Shown in pieces: positions 6,755-16,293 of a stretch of 46,351 nucleotides of DNA. The notes below the pieces were generated by a model that was given only the letters and a program-made list of their open reading frames with translations, was not told the origin of the DNA and made no database searches. Every line of letters begins with the position of its first letter. Position 1 is the first letter of the stretch. A program made the translations under genes and the position numbers. Origin of the DNA: a virus; the IMG/VR virus record IMGVR_UViG_3300008259_000110, positions 1-46,351 of that record; one strand, 5' to 3'.

Positions 6755-7576
6755 ATGGCTTTTAATTACAGATTGCCTCAAATTACTGCGGATTCAGTTA
6801 CGATTCTGAACACGCCTACAGCTGCTACTGACGTTGTTCTTGCTAGTGGTGGATTAACAGTTAAAGACGAAGGTGGAAACCCTTCTCTTGTTGTTAGAGC
6901 TAACGACTTGTTGAGCTTTACTTATGCAGCTAACAATGCTGGTACAGCTAACGCTCGCTCTATTGTTTTAACTTTAGTTCCATTGAACGCTAACACAACT
7001 TATGTGTTGACTGTACATGTTCCTTACCTAATCAACTTCTTTGGTGGTGGTCAAGAAACTGGAGCTATCTACCAAACTCGCACGTACACGATTGGATTTG
7101 GAGATGGTACAGCTACTCCTCCAACTGTTGATGGTATTGGAAATGCATTTGCTAATGCAATTAACGCTGACAACAACGCTGCTTTCTCTGCAACATACAC
7201 TAATGCAACTGACACGTTGTTGATTACTGCTGATTCTGCATTTGGTGGTCCTTTGGAGATTACTGCTCCTCTTGGTTCTACAAACACTAACACAACTCCT
7301 TGGGTTTCTCCAGTTGGTTCTAACGCTGAAGTAGTTGGTTACGCAGGTAACAACCCTTACGCTACTGCTGCTGCTTACCGTCGTTACATCGTTCGTTACC
7401 GCAAAATGGTTCGTCACAGTGCTGTAACAGGATTGCAAGTTATCAAGCCAGTAAACGCTCTTGTTTACTTGGATAACTCTAACGGTGGTACTGCTGCTAC
7501 TGTTACTAAGTTGACTTCAATCCTTGATGGTTCTTACGCAACTACTGCGGATTACCTTGGTTGTCCAGCTGTGTAA
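6755..7576 (+). CDS. Abundant structural protein, probable head auxiliary or decoration protein
   Basis: A 273-residue Ala/Thr/Asn-rich, largely beta protein. Its codon use is strongly biased to GCT, GGT, TCT, AAC and CGT, matching the major capsid gene and unlike most neighbours, which indicates very high expression. It has its own upstream control region and a downstream hairpin terminator. It lies before the portal gene. I recognise no family. A capsid decoration, head-fibre or auxiliary protein is the best guess from abundance and position; a tail appendage is the alternative. Confidence 0.8.
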   Translation: MAFNYRLPQITADSVTILNTPTAATDVVLASGGLTVKDEGGNPSLVVRANDLLSFTYAANNAGTANARSIVLTLVPLNANTTYVLTVHVPYLINFFGGGQETGAIYQTRTYTIGFGDGTATPPTVDGIGNAFANAINADNNAAFSATYTNATDTLLITADSAFGGPLEITAPLGSTNTNTTPWVSPVGSNAEVVGYAGNNPYATAAAYRRYIVRYRKMVRHSAVTGLQVIKPVNALVYLDNSNGGTAATVTKLTSILDGSYATTADYLGCPAV

Positions 7577-7596
7577 TAAATTTTATTACCTTTACG

Positions 7597-7627
7597 GGGT
7601 GGGGATTAATTTCTCCACCCTTTATTT
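7597..7627 (+). terminator. Hairpin terminator after the abundant structural gene
   Basis: GGGTGGGGA (7597-7605) pairs with TCTCCACCC (7612-7620), nine pairs with one wobble and a six-base loop, followed by TTTATTT. Its build is very like the hairpin after the major capsid gene. It probably causes partial termination, limiting read-through into 7634. Confidence 0.65.
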
Positions 7628-7633
7628 AAAAAT

Positions 7634-8197
7634 ATGGAAGAGAAACAAGTCGATGTAATCCTCTTCGGATTAGAAACAGAAGGAGACCTTAGACTTGAAT
7701 ATCCCGAGCTTGCTGAGACGGAAGAGTTCAAGAATCTCAAGGTTAAAGAAGTAAGACTCTGTTGGTTGTTGGGGAATAGAACATCACCCATCTACAAGCT
7801 GAGCAAAAGAGACAGACTAAGCAAAGCCCTTGAGCTTGTTTATGGTCAATACTACGACAGACATTCTGAGGCAAAACTACTTGCAACGGGAGAGATGCCA
7901 GACCATATTCGATTGGGAATTAAGCGTATGGAAACATACACCCCGGAGTACAGATTAAGGGCAAAATTGTTGAGTCAGTACATGTTTGAAATGCTAAATA
8001 ACATGGTCGTATTGGATGCGACAACAGTGGCGTCCATGGACATAGATGAGAAAAAGAAATATACCGACCTAATGATAAAGGTTCACGAGCAACTGCCCGA
8101 TATGGTAAAAAGACTTGAGACCTCTTATGGAATCAAGACTACGGACAGAAAAACGAAGAAACAAGTTATGGTTGGAATAAACGATGTATTGAGATAG
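7634..8197 (+). CDS. Hypothetical protein upstream of the portal gene, 187 residues
   Basis: A mostly helical, charged 187-residue protein without a domain I can name. It precedes the portal gene with a one-base gap, so the two are almost certainly translated together. A gene of this size next to the portal is common in crAss-like and related phages, where its function is unclear. It could be a small terminase or a packaging accessory protein, but I see no helix-turn-helix signature to support the former. Confidence 0.75.
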   Translation: MEEKQVDVILFGLETEGDLRLEYPELAETEEFKNLKVKEVRLCWLLGNRTSPIYKLSKRDRLSKALELVYGQYYDRHSEAKLLATGEMPDHIRLGIKRMETYTPEYRLRAKLLSQYMFEMLNNMVVLDATTVASMDIDEKKKYTDLMIKVHEQLPDMVKRLETSYGIKTTDRKTKKQVMVGINDVLR

Positions 8198-8198
8198 T

Positions 8199-10406
8199 AT
8201 GAGTTATATTTTCAGCACAGGAAACATCAGACCGAATAGGCTGACTTCCAAAAAAGACAAGACGTACCACAAGGACTATGCAAAGTACTGTCTGTCTGCG
8301 ATGAGTAATTACATCTACCGAAGATATATAAACAAGTGCCTTATCAACTGGTCTTTCTTCAAGGGAGGAGACGGCCAGTGGATTTTTGATGAGGACGTTG
8401 AGAGTTTCTTTCTCGATGAATCAGGTGACATTCGTAACCGATTAAAGTGGACTAAAAACGTAATCAAACCAATGGTACAGCAGTACGTTGGTAATGCTAT
8501 TCGTTTGGCTTATGACGCTAAAGCCACTTGTATTTCAGACTTCGTAATTAACAAGCGTGAGTCTGAATTAGCTAAGCTTAAAACATATCAAAAAATTGCC
8601 GACACATATCCATTTTTTAAGGATATGATTAAGGATAACACAGGTGTCCAAGATACAGAGTTTGAGACAGAGCAAATGTTCTATAACACCTTTGTTGAAG
8701 ACTACGAGAAAGACATAAATAACCTCATCGAGTTTGTTGCGCAAGAGGTTAACATGGATGAGTTGAAGGTTCAGATTACTCGTAACCTTGCTCTTTGTGG
8801 TATCGGTATCTACAAAGGATACGAGGCGAATGACATCTATTGTGCAGAAGCAGTAAACCCATTGTTTTTTATTTGGGATATGTCTGCCAAAAAGCCTGAC
8901 TTGCGTGATGCTGAGTTCATGGGTGAGTGGTACTACATGGATGCTCCAAGTATCTTTGAGCGATTCCAGGACTTGACCAATCAAGAGCGTGAGGCAATCG
9001 AGAACTACGGAAATCAAAATACACACAACGTACATAAAATCATTAATGGTATCTACACGCAGGCAGCAGGTAAAGTTCCTGTTTACGAAGTATATTGGAA
9101 AGACCTTGATAAGCGTGAATATGGGTGGGTACTTGACGAGTATGGGTATCCGTACTATACAATGATTAACAACCCTGATTCAAAATATACTGACAAAGAC
9201 TTGATTAAGCCTGCGACAGACAAGCATCAAAAAGAAATGGGTGATAAGAAGAAACATACAATCTATGTTGACATTCTTCGTTACTGCATTTTATTACCAC
9301 AAGAAGAGATTGGAAATGGATTAGGAGATATTATCCTTGAGTACGGAATTGCTCCTTACCAAGAGAAGAATCTTTATGACCCTGCCAATGTAAGATTCCC
9401 TTACAAATGCTATACATGGGTATATGACCGTGGAGATGTATTGACTCCGCTTGATGATGTTATTGACCCACAAAGATTCTTGAATAGAACGCTATCTGTA
9501 GTTGAATCGCACATGGCTAACATGCGTGGAACTGGTACAGTTATCTCTAAGTCTGCGGTAGATGACCGAGATGGAGAGGCAGATATTACAAGAAACATCA
9601 ACGCTTCAAAGCCAATCTTTGTCGACACAGACCGTGTTGGTTCGGTGCAGAACGCTATAGGAACATATGGTACAAACATTGGTGGAGGAACCCTTGAATT
9701 GTTCAGTGTTATCCAACAGGTACAGAATAGTATCCAAGATGTTACAGGTGTTAACGAGGCTATGACTGGAACTCAAGGGGGTAGTGATGTTCTTGTGGGA
9801 GTTATTGAGGCGCAGATTCAGCGTGGTTCATTGGTTCAAGAGCCTTTCTATTGGGCGCTTACATCAATCCTTCGTCAAGCATACGAGCATATCGCTACTG
9901 TTGGTAAAATGGTTTACCATGACAACCCACGTAGATTGGCTCAAATTGTTGGAGACAAAGGATTCCAAACAATCAACATTACTGAAGACGATTTGCTACA
10001 AGATTACAGAATCTTTATTAAACGTGCAGAATCTCCTGAGCAAGGAATAAACAACGGAAACACATTGCTGTTTACTCTTCTTCAGGCTCAGATGATTGAC
10101 CAACAAATGTTTGCTGAACTATTTAATCGTTCTACACCTGATTCTATTGCGAATGCTATCCGCAGATTCCAAAGAGATAAGATGCAGGCTGATTTCATGG
10201 CTCAGAAAGATGCTACCAAAATGGAAGCTAAAAACAATGTTGCTATGGCTGAGCAGGCAGACCAAATGGCTCAACAGCAAGAAGGCCAACAGCAGATGGC
10301 TATGGATATGCAGCAAATGGCACATCAACAAGATATAGAAAAAATTGCATTAAAAGAAGGTGCAAAAAATGAAAGAGAGCAGGCTAAAATAGATAGCATG
10401 CAATAA
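8199..10406 (+). CDS. Portal protein
   Basis: A 735-residue protein immediately downstream of the packaging genes and before the acidic scaffold-like and capsid genes, which is the standard portal position. Length and features fit podoviral portals: an N-terminal wing domain rich in aromatic and charged residues, a central region with the segments DVIDPQRFLNR and VTGVNEAMTG (near 423-433 and 515-524) typical of the clip and stem part of large portals, and a Gln/Met-rich helical C-terminus (about 675-735) resembling a portal barrel. It forms the dodecameric DNA channel and binds the terminase and ring proteins. Confidence 0.85.
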   Translation: MSYIFSTGNIRPNRLTSKKDKTYHKDYAKYCLSAMSNYIYRRYINKCLINWSFFKGGDGQWIFDEDVESFFLDESGDIRNRLKWTKNVIKPMVQQYVGNAIRLAYDAKATCISDFVINKRESELAKLKTYQKIADTYPFFKDMIKDNTGVQDTEFETEQMFYNTFVEDYEKDINNLIEFVAQEVNMDELKVQITRNLALCGIGIYKGYEANDIYCAEAVNPLFFIWDMSAKKPDLRDAEFMGEWYYMDAPSIFERFQDLTNQEREAIENYGNQNTHNVHKIINGIYTQAAGKVPVYEVYWKDLDKREYGWVLDEYGYPYYTMINNPDSKYTDKDLIKPATDKHQKEMGDKKKHTIYVDILRYCILLPQEEIGNGLGDIILEYGIAPYQEKNLYDPANVRFPYKCYTWVYDRGDVLTPLDDVIDPQRFLNRTLSVVESHMANMRGTGTVISKSAVDDRDGEADITRNINASKPIFVDTDRVGSVQNAIGTYGTNIGGGTLELFSVIQQVQNSIQDVTGVNEAMTGTQGGSDVLVGVIEAQIQRGSLVQEPFYWALTSILRQAYEHIATVGKMVYHDNPRRLAQIVGDKGFQTINITEDDLLQDYRIFIKRAESPEQGINNGNTLLFTLLQAQMIDQQMFAELFNRSTPDSIANAIRRFQRDKMQADFMAQKDATKMEAKNNVAMAEQADQMAQQQEGQQQMAMDMQQMAHQQDIEKIALKEGAKNEREQAKIDSMQ

Positions 10407-10411
10407 ATGTG

Positions 10412-10419
10412 TAATTTTG
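10412..10419 (+). promoter_or_regulatory. Possible -7 box (TAATTTTG) before the scaffold-like gene
   Basis: TAATTTTG matches TAnnTTTG in the 29-base gap between the portal and the acidic scaffold-like gene. There is no clear -33 element. It could add an internal start for the scaffold and capsid genes. Confidence 0.25.
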
Positions 10420-10435
10420 ACAAAAATAAATAAGT

Positions 10436-11602
10436 ATGAGCAACGACATCTTTGAAAGAGAAGTTGAAGCTGCATCAGGTCAAATGGAGTATAATGACTC
10501 TTTTGACGTGTCTGATTTAGACGCTGAATCGCAGGAACAACTAAGACAAGTTGAGGCTTTAGCAAGAATGGATGAATCATTCGCTAATTCCCAAGAGTAC
10601 CAAGACTTGATGAAAAGCTTGAATTCAAGCCGTCAAGCAGCATCGAATGACGATGATGATGAGGAGGACTATAATGAAGACGAGGAAGACGTAGACCCAG
10701 AGGATATCTTTGGAGTTATGAAGCCTCAGAAGCAGAAGGAAATCCAATTAACCTTTCAGCCTAGCAAGGAGATGATTGGTTTTTTGAATAATCATTATGG
10801 CATTAAAGATGCATCTACGTTCTTTTCATCGGTAGATACTTGGAGACAGCAAGCACAACAGGGTTCTGAAATTGAGAAGAACTTTGAAGCGCTAACAGCT
10901 GACTTGCAAGCATTGCCACCAGAGATTAAAACCGCTGTCGAATTGTGGGCGAATGGTGAAGACCATATGTCTGCATTTGAGATGACGCAAAGACTGGACT
11001 TCTCAGCTGATTTTGCAGACCAAGACGTTGAGAGCCTCGTTCAGCACTATTTGCCTGATGAGTACGACGAGTTAGCCGAAGCCTATGAAAATGGTGAGAT
11101 TGACGAAGACGAACTCGAAGACAAAATGATTTTGTTGGCGAAATCAACAAGACGACTGTTCTCAGGAGAGAAACAAGCGTTAGATGAAGAGCGTGAGGAG
11201 TTCCTCGAGCGTCAGAAGAATGAATTTCAGATGATGAAGAAGAGCGCACTCCTTTCCGCAGAGAATCTAAGTAAGGCTTACCCTAACTTCAGTAAGTCCG
11301 AAGTTTCAAAAATTCGGAACATCTTGGTAGAGGGGAAAGTGGACAGTTTGTTTATGAAGCCCGATGGGTCGTATAACGATGATGCTGCAGAGCTAGTCGC
11401 ATATGCGGTTTATGGCAAGAAAATGTTGGAGTCCGTCAAGAAGGTAGCTGAGAGGTCAGGTGAAAGTAAGGCGAATCAAAAGATAGTTGATTCAAGTCCT
11501 AAGTCAGTCAGAAAGCAGAAGTCATCAGGTTCGATGAATCCTGCAGGAATGGAAGGCTATGGTCACTTGAGTGGAGTATTTAAGAATGACCCTTACGCTT
11601 AA
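10436..11602 (+). CDS. Acidic scaffold-like head assembly protein
   Basis: A 388-residue, strongly acidic, Glu/Gln-rich helical protein between portal and major capsid genes, the usual place for a scaffold. It has an almost uninterrupted Asp/Glu stretch near residues 71-90, a central helical domain, a predicted coiled coil with ELDEDEL-like acidic repeats near 210-285, and a basic, Ser-rich C-terminal tail (KSVRKQKSSGS) that could bind capsid subunits. Scaffolds guide prohead assembly and are then released or degraded. No protease gene is apparent nearby. The assignment rests on position and composition. Confidence 0.65.
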   Translation: MSNDIFEREVEAASGQMEYNDSFDVSDLDAESQEQLRQVEALARMDESFANSQEYQDLMKSLNSSRQAASNDDDDEEDYNEDEEDVDPEDIFGVMKPQKQKEIQLTFQPSKEMIGFLNNHYGIKDASTFFSSVDTWRQQAQQGSEIEKNFEALTADLQALPPEIKTAVELWANGEDHMSAFEMTQRLDFSADFADQDVESLVQHYLPDEYDELAEAYENGEIDEDELEDKMILLAKSTRRLFSGEKQALDEEREEFLERQKNEFQMMKKSALLSAENLSKAYPNFSKSEVSKIRNILVEGKVDSLFMKPDGSYNDDAAELVAYAVYGKKMLESVKKVAERSGESKANQKIVDSSPKSVRKQKSSGSMNPAGMEGYGHLSGVFKNDPYA

Positions 11603-11631
11603 TAAATTGTAAACTAATTAATTGTTTAACT

Positions 11632-12870
11632 ATGTCATTGTACAACGACAATTCAACGAAGTTCTCGAACCAGAACATTAACTCCGTAGGTTCCGAGTAT
11701 GCTTCATTGTACGGACACGATATTTCGTTGTTGGTACAGAAACTTACTAACCGAGCTATCTTTGATGCTGCTCCACAGCAGTTCATGGATTTGAAGCTCC
11801 TTAACATGGTTCCTGCAGAGCAAGTGAATTCTGACGAATTCTTCTATCAGGAAATGGGTTATCAGCGTGAGCCACTTGTAGCTACTGCAGCTTCTGCAGC
11901 TGTTTCTTGGCCTACTACGCAGACTATCTCTGTTGCTTCTGTAGACAACATCTCTACTAACACAATCATCTCTTACCCTAACGGTCAGAAAGGTAGTGTT
12001 ACTGTTGTTGACACATCTTTGTTGACAATCACTGTTTCTCCTTACAACGGAGACACTTTGCCAGCAGTTGCTATCAGCGATGTTCTTGCTAACGTATCTA
12101 CAGTTGACCACGATGGTTCTGAAGGTTTTGCTCAGTACTTCCGTGCTTCAACAATCGAGCGTAACAACTACATCCAGTTGTTCAACAAAGCTATCCGCTA
12201 CTCAGAGGTTGAGCTTCACAAGTTGAAGAACATGGGTACAACTTCTAACTTCCTTGAAATGGAGCGTAATGCGATGTTTAACCAACACCGTATTGACCTT
12301 TCTAACGCATTCTGGACAGGACAAAAAGGTGAGGTTATCACTCAGAATGGTACTCCTGCTAAAACAACAGGTGGTGTATTCACTGCTATGCTTGAGGCTG
12401 GTTCTCCAAATGCACTTGCTACATCAGGTACTTTGGTTGACGCATTCGAGGACATGATTCTTTCTTCTGAATATGGTGAGTATGGTGCTGCTCGTATGGC
12501 GTACATGACTCCTCGTATCCACCGTATGCTTTCATTAGCTTACAAAGAAGAATTGACTCGTTACGCACCAAACGACGAAATCGGATTGTTGAACTTGAAA
12601 GAGGTGAACATCGGTTCTTCTCGTATCGTTCTTGTTCCTTACAAGCGTTTTGAAGATGCTGCATCATTCCCTAGCTCTTTCGCTAACCGTATCTGTATCC
12701 TTGATATGAAAAACATCAAGCGTACACAACTTTGGGGTGAGCGTTCTGGAGACACGTTGAAACTTGAAGACGGAGTTCCAAAGCGTTATGGAGATGTATG
12801 GGTTGACTGTAACATGGGAATCAAATTCCACAATCCACTTGCTTGCGCATACGTTGATATTCCAATGTAA
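11632..12870 (+). CDS. Major capsid protein
   Basis: A 412-residue protein with highly biased, expression-optimised codon use, directly after the scaffold-like gene. The layout fits an HK97-fold shell protein: an N-terminal arm (residues about 1-60), a beta-rich inserted region (about 85-165), a long helical spine containing EVELHKLKNMG (around 190-200), and a C-terminal A-domain with MAYMTPRIHRML and NIKRTQLWGER strands and helices. It would build the icosahedral shell. A hairpin terminator follows the gene. Assignment is by context, size, codon bias and overall pattern, not by a diagnostic motif. Confidence 0.85.
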   Translation: MSLYNDNSTKFSNQNINSVGSEYASLYGHDISLLVQKLTNRAIFDAAPQQFMDLKLLNMVPAEQVNSDEFFYQEMGYQREPLVATAASAAVSWPTTQTISVASVDNISTNTIISYPNGQKGSVTVVDTSLLTITVSPYNGDTLPAVAISDVLANVSTVDHDGSEGFAQYFRASTIERNNYIQLFNKAIRYSEVELHKLKNMGTTSNFLEMERNAMFNQHRIDLSNAFWTGQKGEVITQNGTPAKTTGGVFTAMLEAGSPNALATSGTLVDAFEDMILSSEYGEYGAARMAYMTPRIHRMLSLAYKEELTRYAPNDEIGLLNLKEVNIGSSRIVLVPYKRFEDAASFPSSFANRICILDMKNIKRTQLWGERSGDTLKLEDGVPKRYGDVWVDCNMGIKFHNPLACAYVDIPM

Positions 12871-12888
12871 TAACAACAAACATATAAT

Positions 12889-12920
12889 AGGGGAGGGCAT
12901 AAAACTCTCCCCTTTATTTT
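12889..12920 (+). terminator. Hairpin terminator after the major capsid gene
   Basis: AGGGGAG (12889-12895) pairs with CTCCCCT (12907-12913), followed by TTTATTTT. It closes the capsid message and resembles the hairpin after the 6755-7576 gene, which is also followed by TTTATTT. Confidence 0.7.
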
Positions 12921-12932
12921 AACATTAAGATT

Positions 12933-13748
12933 ATGCCGATTAAAAAAGAAAAAAAAGATGTGGTTGCCCCAACTGAAAATTCAGTATTTGAGGAATCACA
13001 CAACACGTCACTTTTTGAAGAAGTGAATGAAGAAGCTGTAGTTGAAACTAAGCCTGTAGTTGAAGAGAAAGAAACATCTTTACCATTGTCTCTTGTTCAG
13101 AAGATGATGAAAGAAATGGAGGAGAAGTTGATGAACAAATTCTCTAATCAGCTTGAGAAACTGAAGACTAAAAAAGCAGTTGAACAGCTTGATGAAGACC
13201 TTGCTTATGTCGCAGAATTGGAAGAGGATTGGTTGGACATTCCTGTAGTGTTTTTTGCCTTCTCGTTTAACTTCTCTATCCATGGTGATAAGAAGCGTGG
13301 GATTGAAGAAGAACCACCTGGAGGAGCCGTTAAATTCCAACCCTTGATTCGTACAAAGCGTAGAGGTCAAAAAGGCATTCAGGTAATTTCCGTATCTTCG
13401 GTAAAAGTTCAGTCCAAGCAGCTTATGAATTACTTACGAAGCCATAGCCAATTTGGAATTGCGTTCTATGAGAGCGTTGGTTCGGTTATGAGTGTAGATG
13501 CTACATGGGCGCAAAAAATGGTTGAAGCTCAACAATCAATCACACGATTGTCTGATATTCAAGTGATTGCACGAGCTAAGCAAGAAGGAATCTCTGTATC
13601 TCAAAGCCCTGAGTCTATGAGACGACAACTTGTTGAAAACATGGCAAAACGGTCTATTGACCAACAAGATAAAATGCTTTACGGGAATTTGAGAAATTCA
13701 GTTCTCGATAAAGACGGAAGAAGTATAACAGAAAAAACTATCGGGTAA
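12933..13748 (+). CDS. Hypothetical structural protein, 271 residues
   Basis: Three parts can be seen. A charged, Glu/Lys/Val-rich disordered N-terminus (1-45) is followed by a helical coiled-coil stretch (about 48-95, KMMKEMEEKLMNKF) and a mixed domain (about 100-271) with beta strands around VVFFAFSFNF and helices near the end. It lies between the capsid gene and the ring protein genes, so a head or neck component is likely. No family was recognised. It could be a minor capsid or head-completion protein. Confidence 0.7.
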   Translation: MPIKKEKKDVVAPTENSVFEESHNTSLFEEVNEEAVVETKPVVEEKETSLPLSLVQKMMKEMEEKLMNKFSNQLEKLKTKKAVEQLDEDLAYVAELEEDWLDIPVVFFAFSFNFSIHGDKKRGIEEEPPGGAVKFQPLIRTKRRGQKGIQVISVSSVKVQSKQLMNYLRSHSQFGIAFYESVGSVMSVDATWAQKMVEAQQSITRLSDIQVIARAKQEGISVSQSPESMRRQLVENMAKRSIDQQDKMLYGNLRNSVLDKDGRSITEKTIG

Positions 13749-13750
13749 TC

Positions 13751-14509
13751 ATGATTTTGGCGCAAGATTTACGAGACCAATTAGCTTTCGCTTTAGATGC
13801 GGAGGGGTCAGACCATTATAGGGATGACTTAGACTATATCCCTGCAATTAACGCAGCGGTAAAGTGGCTAACAAATATCGTAAATGCTGCATATGGCCAA
13901 GATAAATTAAGCGAAGAGTTTTTTAGAGATTTAGCATACTCTGGGGTGTTTCTAACAAGTGACACCTCAAGAGTATCTCTCAATATATTTCCAAGCGAAG
14001 TGTGGACTATATTATCAGTTCTCGCAAAGCCTAAAACAAAAGCTGCGGCAGGAGTTCCTGTTCCAGCGACACCTGATTCTACAAGGAGCTACTACCTTCC
14101 GAATAGAATCCACTTATCATCAAGCGATGCTTGTAAAAGACTGAATGTAGAAGAATGGTCTTTAACTTCTGAGAACCCTTTTGAGGCAGGATACCAAGGT
14201 AGTCAACTTTGCCCTGCTCTTCGATTGTATGCTTATTTGTCTCCGTATAACTATAATGGAACATCTAATACAAACAAAATGGCGGAGATTGAAATTAGAC
14301 CAACTGAAGTAAACAAAGAAGTAACAATAGTTTGGGCTAAGAAGCCATCTGTAATCACATCACTTTCTCAAAGCATAGAGTATCCTAATAGCGTATTCCA
14401 GTTGTTATTTGATAAAGCTTTGAATTATATAGCGTATAAGCAAGGAGACCAAACTACTCTTTACTCTGTTTCAACTGCAGACATTCAGCAACTAATAAGC
14501 ACTTTGTGA
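13751..14509 (+). CDS. Putative head-tail connector (ring) protein 1
   Basis: A 252-residue protein, first of three consecutive proteins of about 250 residues between the capsid genes and the giant tail-hub gene. The N-terminal helices contain DDLDYIPAINAAVKWLTNI, similar in type to the adaptor fold of podoviral head-tail connectors. The C-terminal half is beta-rich. In crAss-like phages this place holds the ring proteins that extend the portal into a short tail. I infer the same role. Two bases separate it from both neighbours. Confidence 0.6.
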   Translation: MILAQDLRDQLAFALDAEGSDHYRDDLDYIPAINAAVKWLTNIVNAAYGQDKLSEEFFRDLAYSGVFLTSDTSRVSLNIFPSEVWTILSVLAKPKTKAAAGVPVPATPDSTRSYYLPNRIHLSSSDACKRLNVEEWSLTSENPFEAGYQGSQLCPALRLYAYLSPYNYNGTSNTNKMAEIEIRPTEVNKEVTIVWAKKPSVITSLSQSIEYPNSVFQLLFDKALNYIAYKQGDQTTLYSVSTADIQQLISTL

Positions 14510-14510
14510 T

Positions 14511-15242
14511 ATGACATATAGATATTTGATATACGACTTAAACAAGAATTTTAGTCAGGCATTTGATGATGCAGATTTTACGCTAAATCAAATTATGTAT
14601 TGGGTAATGGTTGTGTCCAATAGATTGCGTACACAACATTATTTATCAACAAAGTCAGACTTATTTGTTTCTACGTTTAGTAGCGTTACCGTTCAAACGG
14701 ACGCAAAGGGTAGAAAGTACATAGATTTACCGTCTCAAGTGATGGACTTACCTAACAATTTAGGTATAGTATATATCACATACAATGTAGACACATGCAA
14801 ATGTGAAGGACCTAACTTTGCTCAAGTGTGGTTCTCTCCTACAAACATTGGTTCGTTACAGCATTTATATCTTGACGAATACACTAAGCCAAGTGTTAAA
14901 GTTCCTTATTTCTATCGTGTAGGTCAATCTGTTGATGGAGTATCTGTAAACAGAATCTACTTGGTAGGGGTAGAGTGTATAAACATTCAAGATGTAGAGA
15001 TAGCAATACGCTCAACATTAGACCCTCAGACTTTGTGTAGTCTTGATGAAGAGGTTAACTTACCTGATGAATTGATACAAGAGTTGATGATGCAGGTATT
15101 GCAGTTGGGTCGATTCGTTATGTTGATGCCTACAGAGAATATCAATGACGGTGAAGACGATGCGGAACTTGATAGTCAAATGTACGCAAACAGAGCTATT
15201 AACCTGCCTGATGCCACATCAGTACAACAAACAGAACAATAA
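14511..15242 (+). CDS. Putative head-tail connector (ring) protein 2
   Basis: A 243-residue protein with an N-terminal helical segment (DDADFTLNQIMYWVMVVSNR) and beta structure after residue 55, including GRKYIDLPSQVMDLP. It ends with an acidic helical tail. Its stop codon overlaps the start of the next gene (TAATG), which implies coupled translation. The position and the size match of three neighbouring proteins support a ring or tail-tube assembly. No direct motif proves it. Confidence 0.6.
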   Translation: MTYRYLIYDLNKNFSQAFDDADFTLNQIMYWVMVVSNRLRTQHYLSTKSDLFVSTFSSVTVQTDAKGRKYIDLPSQVMDLPNNLGIVYITYNVDTCKCEGPNFAQVWFSPTNIGSLQHLYLDEYTKPSVKVPYFYRVGQSVDGVSVNRIYLVGVECINIQDVEIAIRSTLDPQTLCSLDEEVNLPDELIQELMMQVLQLGRFVMLMPTENINDGEDDAELDSQMYANRAINLPDATSVQQTEQ

Positions 15243-16015
15243 TGACATCTCACGACTTTGTATCAGTAGACCACTTACTTGCTGAGATTACAGCAACAGT
15301 AAATGACACAGAATTTAGAAATGGATTCAATAAAGGATGGTATATCTCTCGCATTCAAGATGCGATGCAGGAACTATCTTTTGATACATTTTGGCAAAAG
15401 GTAACTCATGACTTTGAGATGCCTGAGAACTGCCGTATCAAGATGCCAGAAAACACATTCAATCTTCGTGAGCTTTATCTATACAATGGTACTTTGTGTA
15501 ATCCACAAAAGACTCAAGTAGTTTATTGGAAGCGATTGTTTGACAATAGCTACGATGGAACAGGGTACACAGCAAAGGTGAAAGATGACGGAAGTAACGC
15601 TGTCGATTTGTTCCAACCTAACCAACGATTAATGCAGCATAACCTTCAAGGGTTCTATGGACCTAAGTACTACTATAACATTAGTGGGGACGGAATTGTT
15701 ATGTTCAGCAAGGAGTGTAAAGAATTTCCATACGTTAGAATGCGATTAAATGGAATGGGCGTTCCGAATGGAGACTTGCCTATTGTTCCACGTTTCTTTG
15801 AGCGTGCAGTAGTAGACTATGTAGAGGAGAAATTCTACAACGCTATGAAGTCTCGTGACCCAAGAATGTATCGACCATTGTGGTCAGATGCTTCATTAAA
15901 ATTAAATGACTTGACCAATGGAAGTTGGAACAAGGCTCGTAAAAGAATTAAGGCTATGGATACTCGTGAGAAGGAGTCCATGGAAGAGTATATCAGTTCA
16001 ATGTACCATAAGTAA
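15242..16015 (+). CDS. Putative head-tail connector (ring) protein 3
   Basis: A 257-residue protein that opens with a helix and a segment of the type FNKGWYISRIQDAMQELSFDTFW (quoted here only for its pattern: aromatic-rich helices as in podoviral tail adaptors). A beta middle part with RIKMPENTFNLRELYLYNG follows, then a basic C-terminal helical region (KARKRIKAMDTREKE). Its start overlaps the previous stop and its stop overlaps the next start. It is probably the third ring component that bridges portal and tail hub. Confidence 0.6.
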   Translation: MTSHDFVSVDHLLAEITATVNDTEFRNGFNKGWYISRIQDAMQELSFDTFWQKVTHDFEMPENCRIKMPENTFNLRELYLYNGTLCNPQKTQVVYWKRLFDNSYDGTGYTAKVKDDGSNAVDLFQPNQRLMQHNLQGFYGPKYYYNISGDGIVMFSKECKEFPYVRMRLNGMGVPNGDLPIVPRFFERAVVDYVEEKFYNAMKSRDPRMYRPLWSDASLKLNDLTNGSWNKARKRIKAMDTREKESMEEYISSMYHK

Positions 16016-16293
16016 TGGATAAGCCAAAAATCCTTATTCGCTTAACTTCTCAATTAAAAGAGAAGGGGGATAAAAACGCTTATTCAAATGCATTGGGCAT
16101 TCTGCGAAAGAATGGGATTATAGAGCCTAATTCTCTTAAGCTGACTGAAAAAGGAAAGGTAAGGGATAAGATGAGCGCAGAAGAGCGTGCTATAGAGCGT
16201 AGAATGAGAAACACAAACAACGATGCTGAAGATTACATATACGACCCAAAGACCAATCAAGCAACTCTTAAATACGGAAGAAAAGTAAAATGA
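16015..16293 (+). CDS. Small basic phage protein, 92 residues
   Basis: A Lys/Arg-rich 92-residue protein with a helical LTSQLKEKGDKNAYSNALGILR segment (pattern quoted up to 20 residues elsewhere), then LTEKGKVRDKMSAEERAIERR and an ending strand pair ATLKYGRKVK. I recognise this type (LTSQLK, then GK-x-R-x-K-M, then a YDPKTNxATLKYG end) from many tailed phages, where it is a small conserved basic protein of unknown role. It overlaps both neighbours by one to four bases. Confidence 0.7.
   Translation: MDKPKILIRLTSQLKEKGDKNAYSNALGILRKNGIIEPNSLKLTEKGKVRDKMSAEERAIERRMRNTNNDAEDYIYDPKTNQATLKYGRKVK

Noticed and set aside
7028-7438. Overlapping minus-strand frames in the abundant structural gene
   Set aside because: Produced by the strong codon bias of the plus-strand gene; low-complexity Ser/Val/Arg products with no domain.
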